A DNA stretch of 10,498 nt. Source: CAZWUZ01 sp964637655 [NCBI: uncultured bacterium] (lineage in GTDB: Bacteria; DAOPZR01). This document shows positions 1-7,256 of the stretch, piece after piece (the stretch's first letter is position 1; each line of letters begins with the position of its first letter). The notes beneath the pieces are model-generated. The model was not told where the DNA came from. It saw only the letters and a program-made list of their open reading frames with translations, and ran no database searches. The DNA lies in NCBI GenBank assembly GCA_964637655.1, contig CAZWUZ010000124.1:1-10498 (forward strand), written 5' to 3'. The translations under genes and the position numbers were made by a program.

Positions 1-255
1 TTCAGCCACACGGGCTGCTTCCGCCACGCGCGCCGCTTCCGCCACGCGTGCCGCTTCCGCTTCGGCCTGTGCCACAGCGGCCACTCTGAGCGTTTCCGCC
101 TCGACCTGAGCCGCCGCCGCGTTCGTCGTCGCGGCACTACTCATTCCGTCCGCGGTTATCGGACTCGCTGTCGTATCCGCCCGTACGGGGACAACCGCAA
201 CGAGCCCGACGAGCAGCATCCCGATTCCCAGCATCGACACCAGTTTTACCTGCAT
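1..255 (-). CDS. Secreted or periplasmic Ala/Glu-rich repeat protein, 3' part outside the window
   Basis: The first 85 codons are visible and the gene continues past the window edge. It starts with ATG at 255, nine bases after a GGGAG ribosome site (265-269). Residues 1-26 look like a signal peptide: a short charged start, a hydrophobic core rich in Met, Leu, Gly and Val, and a VRA cleavage site. A Thr/Ser/Ala-rich linker follows to about residue 45. From about residue 50 an Ala/Glu/Arg-rich helical region begins, with the hexapeptide AEAARV repeated three times at the visible end, probably the start of a coiled coil. It lies 92 bases downstream of the glycosyltransferase gene on the same strand, with no convincing promoter between, so it is probably the last visible gene of that operon. 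The function is unknown. An envelope partner of the polysaccharide machinery is only a guess from position. Confidence 0.75.
   Translation of the reverse strand, partial: MQVKLVSMLGIGMLLVGLVAVVPVRADTTASPITADGMSSAATTNAAAAQVEAETLRVAAVAQAEAEAARVAEAARVAEAARVAE
5..58 (-). repeat. Three tandem 18-bp units encoding AEAARV repeats
   Basis: Three consecutive 18-base units (5-22, 23-40, 41-58) differ at only a few positions and each ends in GCTTCC or GCTGCTTCC on the plus strand. They encode the repeated hexapeptide in the secreted protein. The array may continue beyond the left edge. It is in frame and inside a gene, so it is a coding repeat, not a CRISPR or regulatory array. Confidence 0.7.
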
Positions 256-347
256 ACGTCTGTTCTCCCTGTGCTGCTTATGGCCCGGCATGCTGCTCAC
301 CGGACTGTTAGCCATTCGTGCAACTTCGTGCTCCGCCTGAGGCATGG

Positions 348-3300
348 TCATACCGCCATCGCCACCGGCTCAGCCGGTCCCTGGCAGGCCGCGACAAACA
401 GGGCGGCAGTAGGCGCGTAATTCTGCAGCTGCACCCATTCTTCGCGACTGGCGAGCCAGATCCAGTCATGGGGTGAGGCCTGATAGGCGCGCACCAGTCC
501 GTTCAGTTCGTGCAGGGTCGCAGGCCCGTATTGCTGACCGGCGAGATTGAAATAGCACGGGGTTTCCTCTGCTCCGGGCTCGGCCGGCAGGATAACATCC
601 GTGGCGGGCGCTGATTCAGCACCCGTCACCTGCTCCTGCATTCTTCCGCCCCGTGCCGCCTGCATGGCCGCGCATTCATTGCGCAGGCGGGCCATTTCCG
701 ACGCGAGCATGGTTTGCGCCGTCGCGGTCTGTTCCTTGCGCAGCACCGCATTTTCCTGGCGCAGGCGGGTCATCTCCGCCGTCAGTACCGCCTGTTCCGC
801 GTGCTGTTCCGACAGCGTCAGTGCCGCCCGGGCCAGTTCGTCACGCTGCGCCGCCAGGATAGCCGCCCGTTCCTGCCGGGCCAGCGCGGCGCCGGCCTGT
901 TCCCGCTGCTCCTGTTCCCGCAGTTCCAGCAGGGTTTGCTCGCGCTGCGCCAGTTCGCCGGCCAGCGCTTCGCTCCGCGCCGTGGCCTGCGCCAGTTCCT
1001 GCTCGCGCTGCGCCAGTTCCTGCAGTTGTTCCTCCGCCAGCACCACCTGCTCCTCACGCCGGCGCGCTTGCGCGACGCGTTCCTCCTCGGCCGGCTGCGC
1101 CCGGGTCACCACCACGCGATTCTGCAGTTCCTGCCGCTCCCCGCGCAGGCGTGCCATTTCCTCATCCAGCGCCGCCCGCTGCTCGGCATCAGCCGCCATC
1201 GCCAGCGTCAGCGCCGTATGTTCCGCCCGCTGCCGTTCCAGTTCCGCAGTCAGCCGCGTCTGCACCACGACCGTCTCTTTCCGCTCCGTGCCCACCCGGG
1301 CCAGTTCCGCCGCCAGCGCCATCTGCTCCGCCGGTTGCGCCACCGTCACCCGCTGCCGCAGCCCGTCCTCCTCCGCCCGCAACCGTTCCAGCACCGCCGT
1401 GAGTTCCGCCTGCTGCCGTCGTGCCGCCGTCATGGTTTCCTGCCATTCCGTCTGTTCCCGGGCGCGCAGTGCCGCCAGTTCATTGGCCAGGGCGAGTGCC
1501 GCCGCTGACCGTTCCGCCTGTTCCCTGACCTGCGCCTCGGCCAGTTCAGCGGCCAGGGCCTCGGCCGCCGCCTGCTGCGCTTCCTGCTCCTGTGCCCGCA
1601 GTGCCGCCAGTGCCTGCTCGCGCTGTTCACGTTCCTGGCGCTGCTGTTCCTGCACCGCGCGCCGTGCCGCGTCAGCCGCCAGTTCCTGCATCAGCGCCGC
1701 GTGCTTGGCCCGCTGCCGGTCGAGTTCCGCCGCCAGACGCGACTGCACCGCAAGCGTGTCTTCCCGCGCGTTGCTCACCCGGGAGAGTTCCGCCGCGAGT
1801 GCGGCCTGCTCCGCCTCCTGCGCATCAATCAGGTAGAGGGTGGTCCCGTTCCTGGTCGCCGCCCCGATGGCGCCGGCCGGCGGGGCCGGGGCATGCGCAT
1901 GCGCCGGCTGCTGCCTGGTTTCCTCCGCCAGGGCCTGTTTCAGCATGGCGTGTTCCGCGCGCTGCCGCTGCAGTTCGGCCTGCTGCGCCGCCACCAGCAG
2001 CGCGGCCCGGGCCGCCTCGTCGGTTGCCGGGCTGGTCACCTGCTGCGGCAACCGCGGCTCTGCCGGCACCTCGATCCGCGCCAGTGGCACTGCTGCTCTC
2101 GCCTGTTCCTGCTCCACGTTATCCTCCCGCACCGCGTTACCGTCCGGCTGCTGGTCATGCGCCTGTTCCTGCGCCTGCGCTTCCGCGAGTTCCTCTTCGC
2201 GCTGCACCTTCTCACCGTACACGACCGCACGCCGCGCGGTGTCCTCCGCCTGCATCGCGTAGCGCGCCGCATCATGCGCCAGCGCCTGCGTCAGCACCGC
2301 CTCCTGCGCCTGCCGCCGTTCCGCGTCAGCCGCCACCAGCGCCTGCAGGGCACCCTGTTCCTCGCCGGCCGTCAGCACCCGGTCCAGTTCCCTGGCGACT
2401 TCCTGATACTCGTCCACTGGTGTGGCCGTCAGGCACACCACCTGCACCAGTGCAACTGTTTCCGGCGTCGCCGCCGCCGCCACGATGGCGGGCTCCGGCA
2501 GCGGGATGGCTGCTGACGGCACCGGCACGACGGTGCGCGGGGCGAACGTGGTGCGCTTCTGCCGCCCCCACTGCTTGTGGCGGAGGAGCGCGGAGAGCAT
2601 CCCGCGGATGCGGTAGAAGTTGACCAGCTGGCGATAGCCGAAATTCTCGATAACCGCCAGCAGGAACAGCATCAGCAGATCGCGCCGCCGCGCGTAGCGG
2701 CGGAACGAGATCTCGCCCAGCCCGACGGACGAGAGCGACAGCGATACCCCGAGAAAGAAGGCAACCATGATAAAGGCCACGGCAAAGAACGGATTGATGA
2801 TCTGCGCCAGGGCGTACGCCACGAACACGAAATAGCCGCAGAACTCGATTACCGGGCCGAACATTTCGAGCAGGTAGAAATAGGGGAACGCGAGCATCCC
2901 GATTTTGCCGTAGCGGGGATTGAACAGCATGCCGCGATGGCGGGCGAGTGAATCGGTCAGACCGCGCTGCCAGCGGTCGCGCTGGCGGCCAAGCGTGGCC
3001 AGCGTTTCCGGCGCCTGCGTCCACGCCACCGGATCGGGCACAAACCCGATGCGCAGGGGAATCTTCTCCTGCCGGCAATGACGGTGGAGCCGGATCACCA
3101 GTTCCATGTCTTCGCCGACGGTGTCATGCCGGTAGCCGCCGGCCTCGACCACCAGTTGCCGGCGGAAGACCCCGAAGGCACCGGAGATGATCAGGGTCGA
3201 ATCAGCCGCGTCCCAGCCCATGCGCCCGGAGAGGAAGGCGCGCATGTACTCGATCGCCTGGAACCTGGCCAGCCAGCTCCTGGGGAGTTTGACCTCGGTA

Positions 3301-3941
3301 ACCACCCCGTCCCTGACCGTGCAGCCGTTGACGATGCGGATGATGCCGCCGACGGCCCCGGTGCGCGTATCTTCGAGGAACGGGCGGACGATGCGGGGCA
3401 GCGCGTCCCGTTCGAGCAGCGTGTCGGCATCCATGGCGGCGAACAGCGGGGTCCGGCAGCAGTTGATCCCGGCGTTGAGCGCGTCGGCCTTGCCGCCATT
3501 CTCCTTGTCGATCACCCACAGTTTCGGGATGGTGCTGCTCCGGTAGATGCCGCGGACGGGCTGCGTGGGAATCATCGCCGTCGGGAAGCGCACGGCCGGC
3601 ACGAGCTGATAGGCCAGGCGCAGCCGGGTCAGCGTCTCGTCAGTTGACCCGTCGTTGACCACCATCACTTCCAGTTCGGGATAGGAGAGGTTGAGGAACG
3701 AGCGGATGCTCTCGACGCAGGTATCCTCCTCGTTGAAGGCGGGCGCGATCAGGGTGATGGGCGGTTCGATGCCCGCCGTCACCTGCGCGGCATCGAGCGC
3801 CTTGAGCCGCCGCGTATAATGGAGCATGGCGCGAAAGGCGAAGATGCTGGTGACTAAGTACACGCCGTTGATGGCGATGAAATAGCCGAGCAGCACCCAG
3901 TTGAATATTTCCAGGATGGTCCAGGCGAGCGCGACGCTCAT
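348..3941 (-). CDS. Family 2 glycosyltransferase with long coiled-coil tail and C-terminal GYF_2-like domain
   Basis: Processive-type membrane glycosyltransferase of the PgaC/IcaA/NodC/cellulose synthase group, expected to polymerise a sugar nucleotide into an exported polysaccharide. Visible in order: an N-terminal membrane segment (about residues 8-35); a GT2 domain (about 60-330) with NDGS (96-99), KADALN (151-156), DAD (171-173), GED (276-278) and QRDRW (320-324); three or so membrane segments (about 347-440); a low-complexity Ala/Glu/Gln/Arg coiled coil (about 500-1120); and a small domain at about 1129-1175 with YF, YGP, a Leu-rich helix and paired Trp residues, as in GYF_2. At 1197 residues it is more than twice the usual 400-450 of PgaC-type enzymes. 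The start is ATG at 3941, with AAAGGA seven bases before it. It overlaps the HEAT gene stop as ATGA, so translation is probably coupled. An open frame continues 92 codons upstream but only shadows the HEAT gene. The sugar is unknown. No PilZ domain is seen. Confidence 0.93.
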   Translation of the reverse strand: MSVALAWTILEIFNWVLLGYFIAINGVYLVTSIFAFRAMLHYTRRLKALDAAQVTAGIEPPITLIAPAFNEEDTCVESIRSFLNLSYPELEVMVVNDGSTDETLTRLRLAYQLVPAVRFPTAMIPTQPVRGIYRSSTIPKLWVIDKENGGKADALNAGINCCRTPLFAAMDADTLLERDALPRIVRPFLEDTRTGAVGGIIRIVNGCTVRDGVVTEVKLPRSWLARFQAIEYMRAFLSGRMGWDAADSTLIISGAFGVFRRQLVVEAGGYRHDTVGEDMELVIRLHRHCRQEKIPLRIGFVPDPVAWTQAPETLATLGRQRDRWQRGLTDSLARHRGMLFNPRYGKIGMLAFPYFYLLEMFGPVIEFCGYFVFVAYALAQIINPFFAVAFIMVAFFLGVSLSLSSVGLGEISFRRYARRRDLLMLFLLAVIENFGYRQLVNFYRIRGMLSALLRHKQWGRQKRTTFAPRTVVPVPSAAIPLPEPAIVAAAATPETVALVQVVCLTATPVDEYQEVARELDRVLTAGEEQGALQALVAADAERRQAQEAVLTQALAHDAARYAMQAEDTARRAVVYGEKVQREEELAEAQAQEQAHDQQPDGNAVREDNVEQEQARAAVPLARIEVPAEPRLPQQVTSPATDEAARAALLVAAQQAELQRQRAEHAMLKQALAEETRQQPAHAHAPAPPAGAIGAATRNGTTLYLIDAQEAEQAALAAELSRVSNAREDTLAVQSRLAAELDRQRAKHAALMQELAADAARRAVQEQQRQEREQREQALAALRAQEQEAQQAAAEALAAELAEAQVREQAERSAAALALANELAALRAREQTEWQETMTAARRQQAELTAVLERLRAEEDGLRQRVTVAQPAEQMALAAELARVGTERKETVVVQTRLTAELERQRAEHTALTLAMAADAEQRAALDEEMARLRGERQELQNRVVVTRAQPAEEERVAQARRREEQVVLAEEQLQELAQREQELAQATARSEALAGELAQREQTLLELREQEQREQAGAALARQERAAILAAQRDELARAALTLSEQHAEQAVLTAEMTRLRQENAVLRKEQTATAQTMLASEMARLRNECAAMQAARGGRMQEQVTGAESAPATDVILPAEPGAEETPCYFNLAGQQYGPATLHELNGLVRAYQASPHDWIWLASREEWVQLQNYAPTAALFVAACQGPAEPVAMAV
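1173..1316 (-). repeat. Coiled-coil internal repeat, copy 2 (48 residues)
   Basis: Encodes a 48-residue block starting LAAELARV and ending AADAEQRA in the coiled coil of the glycosyltransferase. By hand alignment it matches the block encoded at 1656-1799 at 29 of 48 residues with no gap. This indicates that the tail grew by internal duplication. Confidence 0.6.
1656..1799 (-). repeat. Coiled-coil internal repeat, copy 1 (48 residues)
   Basis: Encodes the block starting LAAELSRV and ending AADAARRA, the closest partner of the block at 1173-1316. A shorter related piece containing ELQRQRAEHAMLKQAL lies further towards the membrane domain, so at least three related segments are present. Confidence 0.6.
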
Positions 3942-5239
3942 GACGGTATCCTTTCCGTGAGAAACTGGCGGACGAGTTCCGCCCGCGGATGGGCAGTCGC
4001 CACCAGCGCGGTCATGCGCGCGCGACCGCCCGCCAGCACGAGCGCGCCGACGGCCTGGATCGCCACCCAGATCGAGTTGTCGTTCAGGCAGGCCTCGAGC
4101 CGGTCGAGGTCGGCCGGCGCCGCCGGCTTGACCACCGCCCCCAGTGCCGTGGCGGCATGCGAACGCAGGATGGGGTCGGCCGACTCGAGTTCGGCGCGGA
4201 TCACGGGCAGGTGGCACGGGAGTCCGACCGCGGTAATCAGCCGCAAGGCCGCCGCCCGCAGATTGACATCATCTTCGCGCCGGGTGAGCACCGCCGCCGC
4301 GGGGTCTGTCGCCCGCCGGTAGTTGCCGGGTGCCAGGAATTCGCGCACGCTGAGCAATGCCGCCGCGGTGTCAGCGCCCGGAAGATCACGGAGTTCGATC
4401 AGCACCTCGAGCGCGACCAGCCGGGCGAAAACAGGTATTCCCGGATCGGCTATTTTTTCCCGCAGCAGGGGCGCGACCCCGACACCCATCCCGACAAACA
4501 TGGTCGCGAGAAATTTCGGGCTCCAGGTTTCGAACCGGGCGATGCGGTCGAACAACGCGGCCGCATGCTCAAGATTATGCGTGCCCGCCAGTGCCCGGGC
4601 GGCAGTCAGCGCCACCAGGGGTGACCGATCGTCAAGCGCGCGGATGAATTTGTCCTGATAGTGATCAGCCGCAAACAGGCCGAAGGTGTGGAGCGACCGC
4701 GCCCGCTGCTCGTAATCCTTCGCGGTAAGCCGTTGTTCCAGCAGGGGGAGATACGGCGCGGCCAGGGCGTTGATAATCCGCAGCTCTTTGCCGGCCACCC
4801 GGCTGGCGTAATGGGTAAGGTAGTCGAGAAAAAAGAGCCGGTCATGGGCCCCGATCTGGTCGAGCAGCGAGGTTGGGGTGGTTTCCCCGGCAAGGACCGC
4901 AAGCAGCAGCGGCTGCCACACCTTTTCCAGTTTCGCCCAGCGCTCTGCTTTCCGCGTATTACCGATACGCAACCTGATGGTAACCAGCGCGAAGATGACC
5001 GTGAACACCAGCGAGACCAGCACCGTCAGGATGAGCAGGAAAAACACCCGTTCGGACGTGCTCAGCCCGAGGAACCAGGCGAGCAGCTGCCCATCCATGA
5101 TATGAAACCGCAGCCCGGCCACTTCGTGCAGCACCTGCCCGACCGTCGCGACGAAGCCCTCCGGGCCAGCGGCCTGCGCGTTTCCGGCCGGCCAGCCGGT
5201 CAACACAGCGATGATGATGGTCAATAACAGAATTTTCAT
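3938..5239 (-). CDS. Membrane-anchored HEAT-repeat protein, partner of the glycosyltransferase
   Basis: A 433-residue protein. It begins with a signal-like hydrophobic segment (residues 1-23, ending AQA), then a short stretch of about 40 residues, then a clear membrane helix (about 64-91) followed by a basic stretch (RLRIGNTRKAER). The rest, about 100-433, is built of paired helices with the Ala/Leu pattern of HEAT repeats. Examples are the segment RSPLVALTAARALAG and a similar one near ADPILRSHAATALGAVV. HEAT repeats are protein-protein scaffolds, and the basic residues after the helix predict a cytosolic location. The start is ATG at 5239, with AGAAGGG four bases upstream. The stop overlaps the glycosyltransferase start by four bases, implying translational coupling and perhaps a 1:1 complex. 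Its own promoter of the shared 64-base type lies just upstream. The molecular role is inferred from context. Confidence 0.85.
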   Translation of the reverse strand: MKILLLTIIIAVLTGWPAGNAQAAGPEGFVATVGQVLHEVAGLRFHIMDGQLLAWFLGLSTSERVFFLLILTVLVSLVFTVIFALVTIRLRIGNTRKAERWAKLEKVWQPLLLAVLAGETTPTSLLDQIGAHDRLFFLDYLTHYASRVAGKELRIINALAAPYLPLLEQRLTAKDYEQRARSLHTFGLFAADHYQDKFIRALDDRSPLVALTAARALAGTHNLEHAAALFDRIARFETWSPKFLATMFVGMGVGVAPLLREKIADPGIPVFARLVALEVLIELRDLPGADTAAALLSVREFLAPGNYRRATDPAAAVLTRREDDVNLRAAALRLITAVGLPCHLPVIRAELESADPILRSHAATALGAVVKPAAPADLDRLEACLNDNSIWVAIQAVGALVLAGGRARMTALVATAHPRAELVRQFLTERIPS

Positions 5240-5290
5240 GGTGCCCTTCTCGCATGCCGGATTTTATTCCGTGCCGTCTCTACGCAGACA

Positions 5291-5354
5291 AGTATACCCG
5301 CGGTCAGCTCCGTCGCACATTGGCAATTGCCGCTTTCCTTTGACCTTTGTCCGC
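5291..5354 (-). promoter_or_regulatory. Shared-type 64-bp promoter of the HEAT-glycosyltransferase operon
   Basis: Read on the minus strand it has GCGGACAAAGGTCA (5341-5354), GCG (5331-5333), GCCAATG (5318-5324), a 21-base spacer ending GCGGG and a TATACT -10 box (5291-5296). Every block sits at the same distance from the -10 as in the three other promoters of this window. The hexamer 17 bases from the -10 is TGTGCG, a poor -35, which suggests activator dependence. A 10-base palindrome GGCAATTGCC (5322-5331) overlaps the variable part. The predicted transcript start near 5284 gives a leader of about 45 bases before ATG 5239. Confidence 0.6.
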
Positions 5355-5400
5355 ATGATCCGCCACCACGCCGGTCGCGCCTGACAGACGGAGAAAGCCG

Positions 5401-5416
5401 TTGCCCCGGCCGGCAA
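5401..5416 (-). other. Short GC-rich stem-loop after the OmpA-vWA gene
   Basis: On the minus strand TTGCC and GGCAA are paired around a GGCCGG loop, 27 bases after the OmpA-vWA stop codon. There is no T-run after it, so it is not a classical intrinsic terminator. It could slow the polymerase or protect the mRNA 3' end. Support is weak. Confidence 0.25.
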
Positions 5417-5442
5417 GGCGGGCGGGCGATGGTCGTCTGCGC

Positions 5443-6420
5443 TTAGCGTGACGTGCGGACCAGCACCAGCGCACGCGCCTTGTCCGGCGTGGCGCCGTCG
5501 AGCAGGTGCCGGATGGTGGCGAACTGCTCCGGTCCGCGTTCATGCTGCCAGACGAACGCCTGGCCGCCGGTACGCCAGGCCAGGTCCTGCAGCGTCTGCC
5601 GCCCGGACCCGGTGGCCGGGCGGAGGGCGACGGTAATCAGCGTAACCCCGTTGGCGTTCGCCGCTGCGACTGCCTGCCCGATGGTGGTGGTGTCGGCGGG
5701 AATCCCGCCTGTCGCCGTATTCGCGGCATTACCGTCACTGAAAATGATGAGATACCGCGGCCTGAGTTGTGACGCCATGTGTCCGGAGCAGGACCGGGCA
5801 ATCGCGGCGAAGAGCGGCAAGCCGCTTGCGCGGGAGAGGCGGCGATCATGGTACCGTTGGTTCGGCTCGGTCTGGCTGAGATACTGATGCACCGCCGCGC
5901 GCAGGTCGTCCGGGTTGGTGCTGTTGTTGATGTCCATGAGCAGCACCGCCGCGGTAAACGACGGCGCCGGCACAACCCCGACCGCGCGGCCCGCGTCCGG
6001 CGCGGCCTGTTCCATCAGCGACACTACCACCCGCCGGTTCATGGCGCGGTTGTCTTTGCCGCTGTTCGGGTACCATGGTTGCTCCTCGCCACGGCTGAAG
6101 CCGGTCAGCCGCTCCCGGGCGATGCCTTCGCTGACGGTCAGGTAGCTGATGGCCTGGTCAGCCCGCCGGCGCGCCAGAACCTGATTGTACTCGTGCGACC
6201 CCAGGTCGCAGGTGTGGCCGACCAGCTGGAGCATCAGTCCGGGCTCGGCGCGGAGCAGTTCCGCCACCTCGTGCAGCACCCGCTGCGCGGCCGGGAGGAG
6301 TTCCGCCCGGTCGATGGTGAAATAGATGCGGCGGACGTCCTGCGGTTCAGCCGCGTGCGCACTCCCGAGCAGCATACCGAACAATATCACGGTGATCATT
6401 CCCCACTGCCGCATGCGCAT
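5443..6420 (-). CDS. Secreted OmpA-domain and von Willebrand factor A-domain fusion protein
   Basis: A 325-residue protein. Residues 1-23 are a signal peptide ending AHA. Residues about 31-137 form an OmpA-C-like peptidoglycan-binding domain: IYFTIDRAEL, GHTCDLGSHEYNQVLARRRADQ and MNRRVVVSL near its end. Family members usually have GHTD; here one residue is inserted (GHTCD). Residues about 155-320 look like a vWA domain: LLMDINNST (161-168) in place of the metal-site motif DxSxS, with Asn at the middle position, and YLIIFSDG (223-230) on a later strand. The product should sit in the periplasm or at the outer membrane, bound to the wall, and offer a vWA surface to a partner. The start is ATG at 6420, with AAGGAG eight bases upstream (6429-6434). 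A second in-frame ATG at 6414 is less well spaced. It has its own shared-type promoter. A role in envelope organisation around polysaccharide secretion is inference. Confidence 0.85.
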   Translation of the reverse strand: MRMRQWGMITVILFGMLLGSAHAAEPQDVRRIYFTIDRAELLPAAQRVLHEVAELLRAEPGLMLQLVGHTCDLGSHEYNQVLARRRADQAISYLTVSEGIARERLTGFSRGEEQPWYPNSGKDNRAMNRRVVVSLMEQAAPDAGRAVGVVPAPSFTAAVLLMDINNSTNPDDLRAAVHQYLSQTEPNQRYHDRRLSRASGLPLFAAIARSCSGHMASQLRPRYLIIFSDGNAANTATGGIPADTTTIGQAVAAANANGVTLITVALRPATGSGRQTLQDLAWRTGGQAFVWQHERGPEQFATIRHLLDGATPDKARALVLVRTSR

Positions 6421-6526
6421 AATCGCCGCTCCTTGCCGGCCGGTGCCGGTCGGTTTTATTACGGGAAACCATTTCCTTTCCCGCCGCCACCTGCGGGCGA
6501 GGGTGAATAGTTCCCATTACCGAATC

Positions 6527-6590
6527 ATTGTACCCCTGACAGAAGCAGCCGGCCATGGGCTGTTTCCGCTATTTCCTGACTGCTATCCGC
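6527..6590 (-). promoter_or_regulatory. Shared-type 64-bp promoter of the OmpA-vWA gene
   Basis: Minus-strand reading: GCGGATAGCAGTCA (6577-6590), GCG (6567-6569), GCCCATG (6554-6560, one base off GCCAATG), a 21-base spacer ending GGGG and a TACAAT -10 box (6527-6532). The block spacing is identical to the other three copies although the sequence between blocks has diverged. The hexamer at -35 is TGGCCG. The predicted start near 6520 leaves a leader of about 100 bases before ATG 6420. The promoter begins 35 bases after the response-regulator stop, so this gene can be transcribed separately. Confidence 0.55.
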
Positions 6591-6625
6591 AGTCCCGATC
6601 CGGCCGGCGGTGAAACCGGGTGCCG

Positions 6626-7045
6626 TCACGCGGACGCCGGCGCGGTGGTTTTCGCCGGCGCGGTTTCCGCCGGATGAATGCCGGCAAGCCGTTCGATCCT
6701 CGCCATAAGTTCAGCCGGCGCAAAGGGCTTTTTCAGAAAGTCGTCCATCCCGCAGGCGCTGGCCATCTGCCGCGCATCACCATCATGGGCAAACCCCGAG
6801 ATGCCGATCAGCGGGATGGTCGCGGTGCCCTGGAAGAGACGCAGATACCAGGCCACCTGCTGACCGCTGCAGTTCTCCATTTTGAGATCGAGCACGACCA
6901 CGTCGGGTTTCACCCGCTGCATGTCGTTGAACGCGGACACGCCGTCAACAAAGGTGGCAACCTCGTAGCCCGCATGCTGCAGCAGGGCCGCCAGTTCTTC
7001 CCCGAATTCCCGATCATCATCAACCAGCATCACTTTGATCGCCAC
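6626..7045 (-). CDS. Stand-alone CheY-like response regulator
   Basis: A 139-residue single receiver domain followed by an Ala/Thr/Pro tail (about 120-139) and no output domain. Receiver residues are intact: acidic cluster DDD (9-11), phospho-acceptor Asp53 in VVVLDLKM, Ser83 in GISG where Thr or Ser is expected, and KKPF (105-108) with the conserved Lys. Counting from GTG at 7045 puts AAGGAG (7054-7059) eight bases upstream, the usual spacing. The nearby ATG at 7051 would leave only two bases, so GTG is preferred and the ATG is a possible alternative two codons earlier. It lies divergent to the kinase operon under a mirror-image promoter, so the kinase is a likely phosphodonor. With no DNA-binding domain it should act through protein contact, for example on the HEAT protein or the glycosyltransferase. 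The partner is unknown. Confidence 0.88.
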   Translation of the reverse strand: MAIKVMLVDDDREFGEELAALLQHAGYEVATFVDGVSAFNDMQRVKPDVVVLDLKMENCSGQQVAWYLRLFQGTATIPLIGISGFAHDGDARQMASACGMDDFLKKPFAPAELMARIERLAGIHPAETAPAKTTAPASA

Positions 7046-7105
7046 GAGCATCTCTCCTTGCTGCCGGTGCGCCTGCCGCCGCTGCGGCCCGGTCCGCCTG
7101 CGTCC

Positions 7106-7169
7106 ATTGTACCCGCCGGCCGGGCCGGTGCCCATTGGCGGCAAGCGCATTTGTCTGTCCGTTATGCGC
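7106..7169 (-). promoter_or_regulatory. Shared-type 64-bp promoter of the response regulator (divergent left arm)
   Basis: Minus-strand reading: GCGCATAACGGACA (7156-7169), GACAAATGCG (7146-7155), GCCAATG (7133-7139), a 21-base spacer ending GGCGGG and a TACAAT -10 box (7106-7111). It mirrors the kinase promoter, with 28 bases identical. The hexamer at -35 is TGGGCA. The predicted transcript start near 7099 gives a leader of about 50 bases before GTG 7045. Confidence 0.6.
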
Positions 7170-7256
7170 ATCAGGTGGCGCGGCGGCAGCCGTGACACCG
7201 GCCCCGGCCGGCCACTGCGGATAATGGTCAGACAAATGCGCTTGCCGCCAATGGGC
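7130..7256. repeat. Perfect 28-bp inverted repeat in the divergent promoter region
   Basis: Left arm 7130-7157 and right arm 7229-7256 are exact reverse complements, with 71 bases between them. Similarity continues on both sides. Inside, about 11 of the next 14 positions still pair. Outside, a TACCCGCC block lies at equal distance in both arms and contributes to each -10 region. The arms carry the GACAAATGCG and GCCAATG blocks of the divergent promoters. No flanking target-site duplication is seen, so a regulatory origin is preferred over a transposon remnant. Confidence 0.85.

Noticed and set aside
5-58. CRISPR-like or intergenic tandem repeat
   Set aside because: The units are directly adjacent without spacers and encode an in-frame hexapeptide.
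256-347. A fifth copy of the shared promoter before the secreted repeat protein
   Set aside because: None of the GCGGAYA, GTCA or GCCAATG blocks is present at the right spacing. The gene is better explained as co-transcribed with the synthase.
601-2623. Several long open frames on the plus strand opposite the coiled coil
   Set aside because: Their products are Ser/Cys/Ala- or Pro/Arg-rich low-complexity strings produced by reading the complement of GC-rich coiled-coil codons. The minus-strand reading has clear GT2 and GYF_2 domains.
3942-4217. N-terminal extension of the glycosyltransferase by 92 codons
   Set aside because: The extension lies inside the HEAT gene and has a Gly/Arg/Pro-rich composition typical of an out-of-frame shadow. 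ATG 3941 has a ribosome site and is followed directly by the membrane segment.
7130-7256. MITE or insertion-sequence remnant based on the inverted repeats
   Set aside because: No target-site duplication flanks the arms, similarity extends beyond them on both sides, and the same blocks recur as single promoters elsewhere in the window.
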